In this document: piece by piece, positions 1-8,097 of the stretch | Layout of the letters: each line of letters starts with the position of its first letter | Position numbering within the stretch: position 1 is the stretch's first letter | NCBI GenBank assembly: GCA_024231975.1 | Contig: JAAEQB010000074.1 | Span: 1 to 64,000 of the forward strand | From: Allobosea sp. | GTDB taxonomy: Bacteria; Pseudomonadota; Alphaproteobacteria; Rhizobiales; Beijerinckiaceae | DNA: 64,000 nucleotides | Reading direction: 5' to 3' | The notes under the pieces: model-generated | Told to the model about the DNA's origin: nothing | Seen by the model: the letters and a program-made list of their open reading frames with translations, nothing else | The model's database searches: none | Made by a program: the position numbers and the translations under genes

Positions 1-120
1 AACGCACGCCTGCGCGCCGCCGGAAAACCGTCCAAGCTCGCCATCACAGCCTGCATGCGCAAGCTCATCACCATCCTCAACGCAATCATCCGAACCAAAT
101 CACCATGGAGATGCGCTTGA
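1..120 (+). mobile_element. IS110-family transposase, C-terminal end (cut by window edge)
   Basis: Reading frame 1 is open from the first base to TGA at 118-120, giving 39 residues. They contain LRAAGKPSKLA, TACMRKLITILNAI and a final SPW, the usual C-terminal tail of IS110/IS116/IS902 transposases, which carry a DEDD-type catalytic domain and a C-terminal transposase_20 region. The rest lies outside the window, so intactness cannot be judged. About ten bases after the stop begins half of a palindromic repeat seen elsewhere in this window, which suggests insertion into a repeat. Confidence 0.8.
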
Positions 121-130
121 CCACACAGTC

Positions 131-160
131 GCTCTCCCAACCGGGAGAGGGGATCCCGCG
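131..160. repeat. Half of a palindromic intergenic repeat at the IS110 edge
   Basis: CTCTCCC and GGGAGAG form a hairpin followed by GGGATCCCGCG. The same sequence, with one or two changes, ends the repeat cluster near 15741-15772, where the left half is also present. Here the left half is missing and IS110 sequence takes its place. Confidence 0.6.
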
Positions 161-326
161 GAAGACTCATTCGTCTCCACGCACTGGATCATTGCTCCTC
201 ATCAGTCAGGAAGATTGCAGCCGCCTTCAGAAATTCACCTGACCTGTCAGCAGCGAAACGCCTTCTTAACCTAACCGGCTCTTTAATGCGGACCGTAGAG
301 TTGCGTCGTTCGCGAGTGCAGAGTCC

Positions 327-1688
327 ATGCGTAAGCAAGTCGAGCTGGCCGTCCCGAAATCCGTGGTTCGCGTCGTGTCGGTCTGCGCCCTTGCAGCCGG
401 CCTGGGCGCCTGCTCCTCGGAGGCCATGCGCTTCACCGAGGCGCCCTTCGGCAACCCCTTCAAGACCGCTCAGGCCCCGGCCTCCCAGCGCGATCCAGCC
501 ACGACCGGCTCGATCGGCCGCAGCGGGCCGAGCCAGTCCTACGAGACGGCGTCCGCCACCGGCAATCCCGGCGTGCGCAGCCAGCCTCTGGCGCCGCCGG
601 CCGCGTCGGTTGCGCCGCGCTCGGCTCCGCAGGCCGCTCCCGCTCCGAGCGCGCCGGGCTCGGCCGCCGGCTGGAGCGCCCAGGGCGGCACCCCGATCGT
701 CGTCGCCCATGGCGAGACGCTCGATGTGATCTCTGGCCGCTACGGCGTGCCGCGCTCCGCGCTGATGCAGGCCAATGGCCTCCACGGCGAGGTCACGCCG
801 GGCTCGCGCATCGTCGTTCCCGTTTATAACGGTGGCGGCTCCCAGATCGCCGCGCGCCAGCCGGCACCCAGCGACAACCGTTTCGAGCAGCCGCGTTCGG
901 CACCGCCGCCGGTCTCGCGGCCGGTCGCTGCTGCGCCGAACACGCTTGCCCCGAAGGTCGCGGCCGTCGATGCCCGGGCGCAGGCCGCCCAGACCAAGGC
1001 GCAGGCTGCGGCGGACGCCAAGGAGAGGGCTGCCGCCGACGCCAAGCGCATGGGCGAGGCCCGTGCCCGCTTCGCTGCCGAGGCCAAGGCCAAGGCCGCC
1101 GCCAAGGCCGGCAACGAGACCAAGACCGCTGCGCTGCCGGCTCCGACCCCCGCCGCCCAGCCGGTCAAGCCGAAGGCTGCGGCTCCGGTCGTCGCCAGCG
1201 CGCCAGCCGACAAGGTCACCGTGCAGCCGAAGGCGGTTGCTCCTGCTCCGGAGCCGAAGGCCGCCGAGCCGCAGACCACCGCGAGCCTGCCCAAGGCCGA
1301 GGAGCCGGCTTCGTCCGGCGCCGAGTTCCGCTGGCCGGCCCGTGGCCGCGTCATCAACGGCTATGCCGGCAAGGGCGGCAATGAAGGCATCAACATCGCG
1401 GTGCCGGAAGGTACCCCGGTCAAGGCGGCCGAGGGCGGCGTCGTCGCCTATGCCGGCAGCGAGCTCAAGGGCTACGGCAATCTCGTGCTGATCCGCCACC
1501 CGAACGGCTATGTCTCGGCCTACGCCCATAATGGCGAGCTCAGCGTCAAGCGCGGCGAGCAGGTCAAGCGCGGCCAGGTCGTCGCCAAGTCGGGCCAGTC
1601 CGGCAACGTCAACTCGCCGCAGCTGCACTTCGAGCTGCGCAAGGGTTCGACCCCGGTCGACCCGATGCCCTATCTGAGCAGCAACTGA
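327..1688 (+). CDS. LysM and M23-like (degenerate LytM) lipoprotein, NlpD-like
   Basis: 453 aa. A short N-terminal hydrophobic stretch ends in a lipobox (L26-G-A-C29), so this is probably an envelope lipoprotein. A LysM peptidoglycan-binding domain lies at about residues 120-166, then a long Ala/Pro/Lys-rich linker (about 170-330), then an M23/LytM domain at about 335-450. Of the H-x3-D...HxH zinc site, the first His is N352, the Asp is N356 and HxH is Q432-L-H434, so it is very likely non-catalytic, like E. coli NlpD and EnvC, which activate amidases at division. In related Hyphomicrobiales an M23 gene sits before the DUF815-yajC-secDF block, as here. ATG 327 is chosen because the lipobox then lies at the expected place. 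A terminator follows. Confidence 0.85.
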   Translation: MRKQVELAVPKSVVRVVSVCALAAGLGACSSEAMRFTEAPFGNPFKTAQAPASQRDPATTGSIGRSGPSQSYETASATGNPGVRSQPLAPPAASVAPRSAPQAAPAPSAPGSAAGWSAQGGTPIVVAHGETLDVISGRYGVPRSALMQANGLHGEVTPGSRIVVPVYNGGGSQIAARQPAPSDNRFEQPRSAPPPVSRPVAAAPNTLAPKVAAVDARAQAAQTKAQAAADAKERAAADAKRMGEARARFAAEAKAKAAAKAGNETKTAALPAPTPAAQPVKPKAAAPVVASAPADKVTVQPKAVAPAPEPKAAEPQTTASLPKAEEPASSGAEFRWPARGRVINGYAGKGGNEGINIAVPEGTPVKAAEGGVVAYAGSELKGYGNLVLIRHPNGYVSAYAHNGELSVKRGEQVKRGQVVAKSGQSGNVNSPQLHFELRKGSTPVDPMPYLSSN

Positions 1689-1740
1689 TCCAGATTAGAC
1701 TTCGGCCGGTATTCGCGAGACCCCGCCGGTCGAAACGAGG

Positions 1741-1780
1741 CGGGGCGGTCCCAGGAAAGGCCGCCCCGTTTTGCGTTTTT
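1741..1780 (+). terminator. Rho-independent terminator after the NlpD-like gene
   Basis: An 8-bp perfect stem (CGGGGCGG at 1741-1748, CCGCCCCG at 1761-1768) is followed by TTTTGCGTTTTT, about 50 bp after the stop codon. Confidence 0.8.
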
Positions 1781-1815
1781 GAAGCGCGTCAGGCGCAGGA
1801 GTGATGGCGAGCTGC

Positions 1816-2301
1816 TTAGTTCCTGATCTCTTTCAGCACATCGTCGAAAGGTTTCAAATCTCGCCTTAGTCGCTCAAAATCCTCGGCGATCTTTACCGAT
1901 AAATCTCTGGTAGCGAAATCCTTGCCATAGAAATAGGGAACAAAAAGATAGAGGATTTCCCCGCTGATTAGATCGATTACGGCGATATCCCCGCCGTTGG
2001 ATATTCCAATTGGGAGCCAAGTTGCGGGAATTCTATTTTCAAGTATATTAATCTCTTTTAGAATATTGCTTATAGAGAACATCTCCGCGATATCCGCTAT
2101 CGGCTCGTCCTCGAGCCCGCTTCGGATCGCGCTGTCGATCAACACCCCACCGCCGGTTTCCGCAAGCCAGTTGCGATAGGCTTCTGGCAGCGTCCGGCCG
2201 ATCTGGCTTTCCAGATCGAGCAGTTCCGCTTCTTCGGGCCTGCCGTTTTCCCGCTCCAAGCGCACGCTTCCCCGCCCTTCTGCCCTTGTTCGACTTGTCA
2301 T
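1816..2301 (-). CDS. SMI1/KNR4 (SUKH) family protein
   Basis: 161 aa. The region TLPEAYRNWLAETGGG, the later LPIG-SNGGD and the YLF segment match the SMI1/KNR4 (SUKH) fold. In bacteria this family is frequent among immunity proteins against polymorphic and contact-dependent toxins. No toxin gene is adjacent. It is clearly AT-richer than its neighbours (ATATTAATCTC, TAGAATATTG) and sits between the NlpD-like gene and the DUF815 gene, which are usually close in relatives, so it looks like a later arrival. The start is uncertain: no clear ribosome binding site was seen, and the conserved region begins near residue 20. The specific role is unknown. Confidence 0.7.
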   Translation of the reverse strand: MTSRTRAEGRGSVRLERENGRPEEAELLDLESQIGRTLPEAYRNWLAETGGGVLIDSAIRSGLEDEPIADIAEMFSISNILKEINILENRIPATWLPIGISNGGDIAVIDLISGEILYLFVPYFYGKDFATRDLSVKIAEDFERLRRDLKPFDDVLKEIRN

Positions 2302-2379
2302 TCCGATCAGAGCCGGACGGCGGCTTCACTATTCGTGCGCAAAGCGGCGCCGGGTTTAGCGAGCCTATACGCTCCGGAT

Positions 2380-3258
2380 TCACCCCTCCAGCTTGGTCTC
2401 CAGCCGCCCGGCCAGGTCCTGGATGTACTGCCAGGCTGTGCGCCCCGAGCGCGAGCCGCGCGTCGTCGCCCATTCCAGTGCCTCGCGCCGCAAGGCTTCA
2501 GGCTCGATCTTCAAGCCGAAATGGCCGACATAACCGTCGATCATCGCCAGGTACTCGTCCTGGCTGCACTTGTGGAAGCCGAGCCAGAGGCCGAAGCGGT
2601 CCGACAGCGAGACCTTCTCCTCGACAGCCTCGCCGGGATTGATCGAGGTCGAGCGCTCATTCTCGACCATCTCGCGCGCCAGCAGATGCCGGCGATTCGA
2701 GGTCGCATAGAACACGACGTTCTCCGGCCGGCCCTCGACGCCGCCGTCGAGGGCCGCCTTCAGCGACTTGTACGAGGTGTCCTGACCGTCGAAGGAGAGA
2801 TCGTCGCAGAAGACGATGGCAGGGTGCGGATCGGCCTTGAGCAGCCCCATCAGCACCGGCAGGCTCTCGATGTCCTCGCGATGGATCTCGATCAGCTTGA
2901 GGGGGAGGGCGCCTTTCGGCAGGCGCTTGTTGGTGTCGGCATGCACCGCCTTGACCAGCGACGATTTGCCCATGCCGCGCGCGCCCCAGAGCAGGACGTT
3001 GTTGGCCGGCAGGCCGCGGGCGAAGCGCTCGGTGTTCTCGGCCAGCGTGTCGCGGACCCGGTCGACGCCGCGCAGCAGCGACAGAGCGACGCGGTTGACC
3101 TTGGCGACCGGCGCAAGCTCATGGCCGGCGGCGTGCCAGACGAAGGCGTCGGCGGCCGTGAGATCGGGCTTGTGCTTCGCCGGCGGAGCGAGACGCTCCA
3201 GCGCGTCGGCGATGCGCAGCAAGGTGGCGAGCGTCGGGTCGGGGGCGGTGTCGGTCAT
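2380..3258 (-). CDS. AAA+ ATPase, DUF815 family
   Basis: 292 aa from ATG at 3258; upstream in-frame codons give implausible sequence. It has a Walker A motif (GARGMGKSSL) and a Walker B-like IVFCDDLSF, followed by the sensor-like FYATSNRRHLL. DUF815 proteins are soluble AAA+ ATPases of unknown function, widespread in Alphaproteobacteria and typically next to yajC and secDF. Here the gene is divergent from yajC, with 233 bp between them. Its cellular target is not known. Confidence 0.85.
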   Translation of the reverse strand: MTDTAPDPTLATLLRIADALERLAPPAKHKPDLTAADAFVWHAAGHELAPVAKVNRVALSLLRGVDRVRDTLAENTERFARGLPANNVLLWGARGMGKSSLVKAVHADTNKRLPKGALPLKLIEIHREDIESLPVLMGLLKADPHPAIVFCDDLSFDGQDTSYKSLKAALDGGVEGRPENVVFYATSNRRHLLAREMVENERSTSINPGEAVEEKVSLSDRFGLWLGFHKCSQDEYLAMIDGYVGHFGLKIEPEALRREALEWATTRGSRSGRTAWQYIQDLAGRLETKLEG

Positions 3259-3491
3259 CGCAGTTCGTCCGCAAATAGGCCGTACCGAACGGTACGGTAC
3301 GCTCATAGCGCCGGAGGACGTTCGAACGCAAGGCCATTGCGCGCAGGGCAGGGACAGCTTAGCTGGGGGATGCGGCCGAAAGGCCGGTCGCTTTCGATTG
3401 ATTTCACGACATCGCTGGCTATAGTCCGCGCGATTTTGCAACCCCCGCGCCGGCCGGCCGTCAATCGGCGGCGACGTGAAGGAGCCTTCCC

Positions 3492-3818
3492 GTGATCACC
3501 CCCGCTTTTGCCCAGGGCTTTGGAGGCGGCGGCACCAACGACGTCCTGATGTCGCTGGTTCCGTTCGTCCTGATCTTCGTCATCATGTGGTTCCTGATCA
3601 TCAGGCCGCAGCAGAAGCGGGTGAAGTCGCATCAGGAGATGATCAAGAATGTGCGCCGCGGCGACACGATCGTCACCTCGGGCGGCATCATTGCCAAGGT
3701 CTCGAAGGTGATCGACGACGCCGAGCTCGAGGCGGAGATCGCCGATGGTGTGCGCGTGCGCATCCTCAAGGGCATGGTGTCGGACGTGCGCGCCAAGGGC
3801 GAGCCGGTCAAGAGCTGA
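3492..3818 (+). CDS. yajC: Preprotein translocase subunit YajC
   Basis: 108 aa from GTG 3492, preceded by GAAGGAG. Residues 1-10 (MITPAFAQGF) and the single membrane segment at about 18-38, followed by IIRPQQKR, are typical of YajC. A C-terminal beta-rich domain contains GDTIVTSGGI. YajC associates with SecDF in the inner membrane and assists Sec export. It heads the secDF operon, 59 bp before secD. Confidence 0.95.
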   Translation: MITPAFAQGFGGGGTNDVLMSLVPFVLIFVIMWFLIIRPQQKRVKSHQEMIKNVRRGDTIVTSGGIIAKVSKVIDDAELEAEIADGVRVRILKGMVSDVRAKGEPVKS

Positions 3819-3877
3819 AGGCCGTGAGGCGCGGGGCCTGAAGGCGCCCGCGCCCGCCAACAAGGCTGTTCAAACAG

Positions 3878-5488
3878 ATGCTTCGTCTCCAGGCCCGCAA
3901 GGTCATTCTCGTTCTGCTCGTGCTGGTCTTCGGCTGCGGGCTCGCCGTGCCGAACCTGTTCTCGCCCGAGACCCGCAAGGCGATCGAGCAAGGCGCTCCG
4001 GCCTGGATTCCGCGCTTCCTGCTGCCGATCCATGCGATGACGCTCGGCCTCGACCTGCAGGGCGGCTCGCACGTCCTGCTCGAGATCGACCGCGCCGACC
4101 TGATCCGCAGCCAGGTCACTCAGCTGCGCGACGACGTCCGCCGCATCCTGCGCGAGGAGCGCGTCGGTCTGCAGGGCGGCATCGGCCTGACCCCGCGCGG
4201 CGTGCAATTGCGCGTTCCCGAAGCGGCTGACCGCGCCAAGCTGATGCCGAAGCTGCGCGAGCTCGCCCAGCCGATCGGCACCTTCGGCGCCTTCGGCCCT
4301 TCGGGCAACCAGTCGATCGAGGTCACCGAGAATCCCGATGGGCTGATCCAGCTCAACGTCACCGAGGCCGGTGCCAACGAGCGCATCCGCCGTGCCGTCG
4401 AGCAGGCGATGGAAGTGCTGCGCCGCCGCGTCGACGCGCTCGGCACCACCGAGCCGAACATCCAGCGCCAGGGCCTCGACCGCATCCTGGTCCAGGTGCC
4501 GGGCCTGCAGGACCCGCAGCGCCTGAAGCAGATCCTCGGCGAGACCGCCAAGCTGCAGTTCCGCATGGTCGCGGATGCCAATGCCGGTGACGTCGATATG
4601 CTGCCCTCGCAGGATCAGGGCGGCCAGCCGATCCCGATCAGCCGCCAGGTCATCGTCGAGGGCGAGGACCTGATCGACGCCCAGCCGGCCTTCGACCAGC
4701 GCTCCAGCCAGCCGATCGTCAATTTCCGCTTCAACATCCGCGGCGCTCAGCGCTTCGGCCAGGCAACCACCGAGAATCTCGGCCGCCAGCTTGCCATCGT
4801 CCTCGACAACAAGGTGATCTCGGCCCCGGTCATCCAGTCGCCGATCACCGGCGGCTCCGGCCAGATCTCCGGCAATTTCACGGTCGAGGCGGTCAACAAC
4901 CTCGCCATCCTGCTGCGCGCCGGCGCGCTGCCGGCGAAGATGACGATCGTCGAGGAGCGCACCGTCGGCCCCGGCCTCGGCCAGGATTCGATCCAGGCCG
5001 GCAAGATGGCGACGATCATCGCGACCGTGCTGGTCATCCTCTACATGATCGGCAATTACGGGCTGTTCGGCATTATCGCCAGCATCGCGCTGCTCGTGCA
5101 CGTCTGCCTGATCCTCGGGCTGATGTCGCTGCTCGGGGCGACCATGACGCTGCCGGGTATCGCCGGCATCGTGCTCACCATCGGCACGGCGGTCGATTCG
5201 AACGTGCTGATCTACGAACGCATGCGAGAGGAATCGCATCTCGGCAGATCGCTGGTCTCGGCACTGGAGGCGGGTTTCACGCGCGCCTTCGCCACGATCA
5301 TCGATTCCAACGTCACCATGCTGATCGCTGCGGTCGCGCTCTTCGCCCTCGGCTCCGGCCCGGTGCGCGGCTTCGCTGTCGTCTTCATCCTGGGCATCCT
5401 GACCACGGTTATCACCGCGGTGACGCTGACGCGCATGCTGATCGCGCTCTGGTATCGCTGGGCGCGGCCGAAGGCCCTTCCGTTCTGA
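3878..5488 (+). CDS. secD: Protein translocase subunit SecD
   Basis: 536 aa, the usual length for SecD. The first transmembrane helix is at about residues 7-27. The periplasmic P1 region starts with LGLDLQGGSHVLLEID, a SecD hallmark. The C-terminal half has five more helices with GTAVDSNVLIYERMREE. With SecF and YajC it uses the proton-motive force to pull proteins out on the periplasmic side of SecYEG. secF follows 26 bp later with an AGGAG site before it, so they are one operon. Confidence 0.97.
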   Translation: MLRLQARKVILVLLVLVFGCGLAVPNLFSPETRKAIEQGAPAWIPRFLLPIHAMTLGLDLQGGSHVLLEIDRADLIRSQVTQLRDDVRRILREERVGLQGGIGLTPRGVQLRVPEAADRAKLMPKLRELAQPIGTFGAFGPSGNQSIEVTENPDGLIQLNVTEAGANERIRRAVEQAMEVLRRRVDALGTTEPNIQRQGLDRILVQVPGLQDPQRLKQILGETAKLQFRMVADANAGDVDMLPSQDQGGQPIPISRQVIVEGEDLIDAQPAFDQRSSQPIVNFRFNIRGAQRFGQATTENLGRQLAIVLDNKVISAPVIQSPITGGSGQISGNFTVEAVNNLAILLRAGALPAKMTIVEERTVGPGLGQDSIQAGKMATIIATVLVILYMIGNYGLFGIIASIALLVHVCLILGLMSLLGATMTLPGIAGIVLTIGTAVDSNVLIYERMREESHLGRSLVSALEAGFTRAFATIIDSNVTMLIAAVALFALGSGPVRGFAVVFILGILTTVITAVTLTRMLIALWYRWARPKALPF

Positions 5489-5514
5489 TCCCGCAGGCCA
5501 GGAGATAACAGACC

Positions 5515-6456
5515 ATGCGCCTGCTTCGCATCGTTCCCGACAACACCAAGTTCCGCATCGTCCACTGGCGCCGTCTCGCCTATCCGTTCTCGGCTGCCTA
5601 TTCGGTGCTGGTGCTGGTGCTGTTCCTGACGGTCGGCCTCAACTTCGGCATCGATTTCCGCGGCGGCACGCTGATGGAAATGCAGGCCAAGAGCGGCAAG
5701 CCCGACATCGCCCATGTCCGCCAGACGGCCAACAGCTTCGGCTTCGGCGAGGTCGAGGTCCAGGAATTCGGCAATGCCGGCGACCTCTCCATGCGCTTCG
5801 CCCTCCAGCCGGGCGGCGAGATCGCCCAGCAGGCGGTCGTGACCAAGGCGCGGGCTGCGTTCTCCGATACCTATGAATTCCGCCGCGTCGAGACGGTCGG
5901 CCCGCGCGTCTCCGGCGAGCTGGTCCAGGCCGGCACGCTCGGCGTCGTGCTCGCGATCATCGGCGTGCTGGTCTATCTCTGGTTCCGCTTCGAGATGCAG
6001 CTCGCCATCGGCGCGATCGTCGGCACCATGCACGACATCGTGCTGACGCTCGGCTTCTTCCTGATCACGCAGCTCGAATTCAACCTGACCTCGATCGCGG
6101 CGATCCTGACCATCGTCGGCTACTCGCTGAACGAGACCGTCGTGGTGTTCGATCGCACGCGCGAATTGCTGCGCCGCTACAAGACCATGCCGATCCCCGA
6201 GCTGCTCGACCTGTCCGTCAACTCGACCCTGTCGCGCACCGCGATCACCTCGACCACCACCATCCTGGCGCTGATCGCGCTGGTGTTCTTCGGAGGCACG
6301 GCGATCGAGGGCTTCGCGCTGGTCATGCTGTTCGGCGTCATGGTCTGCACCTATTCGGCGATGTTCGTCTCGACGCCGGTGCTGCTCTATCTCGACGTCC
6401 GCGCCGGCCGCCTCGACCAGAGCGAGGAACTGGCCGACGCCAAGGCGCGGGTCTGA
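5515..6456 (+). CDS. secF: Protein translocase subunit SecF
   Basis: 313 aa. The first helix is followed by NFGIDFRGGTLMEMQ, the SecF signature. Later helices include GYSLNETVVVFDRTRE, the conserved membrane segment that pairs with the SecD equivalent. It is preceded by AGGAGATAACAGACC at a good distance from ATG 5515. It forms the SecDF heterodimer with the product of the gene before it. Confidence 0.97.
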   Translation: MRLLRIVPDNTKFRIVHWRRLAYPFSAAYSVLVLVLFLTVGLNFGIDFRGGTLMEMQAKSGKPDIAHVRQTANSFGFGEVEVQEFGNAGDLSMRFALQPGGEIAQQAVVTKARAAFSDTYEFRRVETVGPRVSGELVQAGTLGVVLAIIGVLVYLWFRFEMQLAIGAIVGTMHDIVLTLGFFLITQLEFNLTSIAAILTIVGYSLNETVVVFDRTRELLRRYKTMPIPELLDLSVNSTLSRTAITSTTTILALIALVFFGGTAIEGFALVMLFGVMVCTYSAMFVSTPVLLYLDVRAGRLDQSEELADAKARV

Positions 6457-6463
6457 GGGGTTG

Positions 6464-6844
6464 GTGGAACGTCGCTTCGACGGCTTCGTACCCGGCCGCT
6501 ACCAGCTCGATGGCTTCGGCGCCGGCGGTTTCCGCTTCGCCGAGATGAGCCATCGCGGTTCGATCCTGGCGACGCCGGCCGGCATCCGGATCTGGCCGGT
6601 CACGTCCTTTGCGCAGGTGACGCTGGAGAGCCTGCAGCCGGTTCTCGACGAGGCCGGGACGATCGACTTCCTGATCCTCGGCATCGGCCACGACATCGCT
6701 TTCCTGCCGGCCTCGCTGCGCGATCCGTTCAAGGCGGTCGGCATCACCGTCGAGGCGATGGCGACGCCGGCTGCCGCGCGCACCTACAACGTCCTCGTCG
6801 GCGAGGAGCGGCGGGTTGCCGCAGCGTTGATCGCGGTCGACTGA
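6464..6844 (+). CDS. Mth938-like domain protein (NDUFAF3 homologue)
   Basis: 126 aa from GTG 6464, or one codon longer from TTG 6461. The fold is recognised from the RFDGFVPGRYQLDGFG start, the central ILATPAGIRIWPV and the glycine-rich LILGIGHDIAFLP. Mth938/DUF498 proteins include mitochondrial NDUFAF3, a complex I assembly factor whose bacterial relatives are found beside secDF. It begins 4-7 bp after the secF stop and is probably cotranscribed. Its bacterial function is unproven. Confidence 0.85.
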   Translation: MERRFDGFVPGRYQLDGFGAGGFRFAEMSHRGSILATPAGIRIWPVTSFAQVTLESLQPVLDEAGTIDFLILGIGHDIAFLPASLRDPFKAVGITVEAMATPAAARTYNVLVGEERRVAAALIAVD

Positions 6845-6953
6845 TTAGCGATCAAATCCAACCAGCCATGTCGCTCCCGCGTAGCCAAGGCCGCCGGCTG
6901 AGCCTAGACTGCCGGCGCTTCGACCCGCGTGACGGCGGGAGCGGGGAGGGCGC

Positions 6954-7835
6954 ATGACCACGAAAACCGAGGACCGCGCCGGCACTGCGCCGGGCCCGCT
7001 CTCCCAGGCCTATGGCCACTGCCTGGCGCTGGTGCGCGAGCATGACCCGGACCGCTACATCGCCTCGCTCTATGCGCCCGAGGCGCTCAGGCCCGGCCTG
7101 TTTGCGCTCTATGCCTTCAGCCATGAGATTGCCCGCGTGCGCGAGCAGGTCAGCGAGCCGTTGCCGGGCGAAGTCCGCCTGCAATGGTGGCGCGACGTGC
7201 TCGAGGCCGGTCCGGATGCGCCGGCGCCGGGCCATCCGGTCGCGCAGGCGCTGCTCGACACGGTCAGGCGCTTCCGCCTGCCGATCGCCCCGCTCTCGGG
7301 CCTGATCGAGGCACGCGTCTTCGACCTCTACGACGATCCGATGCCTTCGCTCGCCGATCTCGAAGGCTATGCTGGCGAGACCTCGAGCGCGCTGATCCGC
7401 CTCGCCTGCCTCGTGCTGGGGCAAGGGCGCGATCCCGGTGGCGCGACGGCCGCCGGCCATGCCGGCGTCGCCTATGCGCTCTGTGGGCTGATGCGCGCCT
7501 TCCCTTGGCATGCGGCGCGCGGGCAGGTCTATCTGCCTGCCGACCTGCTCGGCCGCAACGGCGTCACCCGCGAGGACATCGTGCGCGGCCGCGGTGGGCC
7601 GGGGCTGGTCTATTCGCTGAAGGAGATGCGGGCGCTGGCGCGCATCCATCTACGCAAGCTCAACGACCTCGGCGCCACCGTGCCGGCCGCTATCCGGCCG
7701 GCCTTCCTGCCCGTCGCGTTGGTCGAGCCCTATCTGCGCCAGATGGAACGGCGCAGCTACGACCCCTATCGCACGATCATCGGCCTCTCGCCGCTCAGGC
7801 GGCAATGGACGCTCTGGCGCGCGGCGCGGGGATAG
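6954..7835 (+). CDS. Squalene/phytoene synthase family protein, NDUFAF6-like
   Basis: 293 aa with the all-helical squalene/phytoene synthase fold: DRYIASLYAPEALRPGLFAL near the start, LQWWRDVLE at about 80-90, and the GYAGETSSALIRLA and VAYALCGLMRAFPWH segments. The first Asp-rich motif (DxxxD) needed for prenyl-diphosphate condensation is absent; the position reads FSHEIARVREQV. That matches the NDUFAF6 (C8orf38) branch, a mitochondrial complex I assembly factor, better than true synthases. ATG 6954 follows a GGGAGGGCG site. It lies 109 bp after the NDUFAF3-like gene, on the same strand. Confidence 0.8.
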   Translation: MTTKTEDRAGTAPGPLSQAYGHCLALVREHDPDRYIASLYAPEALRPGLFALYAFSHEIARVREQVSEPLPGEVRLQWWRDVLEAGPDAPAPGHPVAQALLDTVRRFRLPIAPLSGLIEARVFDLYDDPMPSLADLEGYAGETSSALIRLACLVLGQGRDPGGATAAGHAGVAYALCGLMRAFPWHAARGQVYLPADLLGRNGVTREDIVRGRGGPGLVYSLKEMRALARIHLRKLNDLGATVPAAIRPAFLPVALVEPYLRQMERRSYDPYRTIIGLSPLRRQWTLWRAARG

Positions 7836-7845
7836 AGGCTGAAGC

Positions 7846-8094
7846 GCGTCATGCTCGGGCTCGGCTCAGGGCTTCCCTTCTCCCCTTGCGGGAGAAGGTG
7901 GCCCGAAGGGCCGGATGAGGGGTCGCTCAGGTCTTTGAGTTTTCGGAAAACGTCGAGTCTGGTCAGCGATCGGCGTCGCGCACCCCTCACCCTAACCCTC
8001 TCCCGCAAGGGGAGAGGGGATAGCGCGCATGTCTCCTTCGCCTTCTCGTCATGAGATTCTCGGGTCTGCGCTTCGCTCCGTCCGAGAATGACGG
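7846..8094. repeat. Nested repeats: a 149-bp element inside an RCATGCTCGG-type repeat
   Basis: Positions 7872-8020 are a 149-bp element with ends CTTCTCCCCTTGCGGGAGAAG and CTCTCCCGCAAGGGGAGAG. An equally long relative lies at 25282-25430, similar throughout including the centre. On either side, 7846-7868 and about 8033-8094 match the left and right ends of a second repeat that is uninterrupted at 12613-12720. No gene is present. Confidence 0.75.
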
Positions 8095-8097
8095 CGG

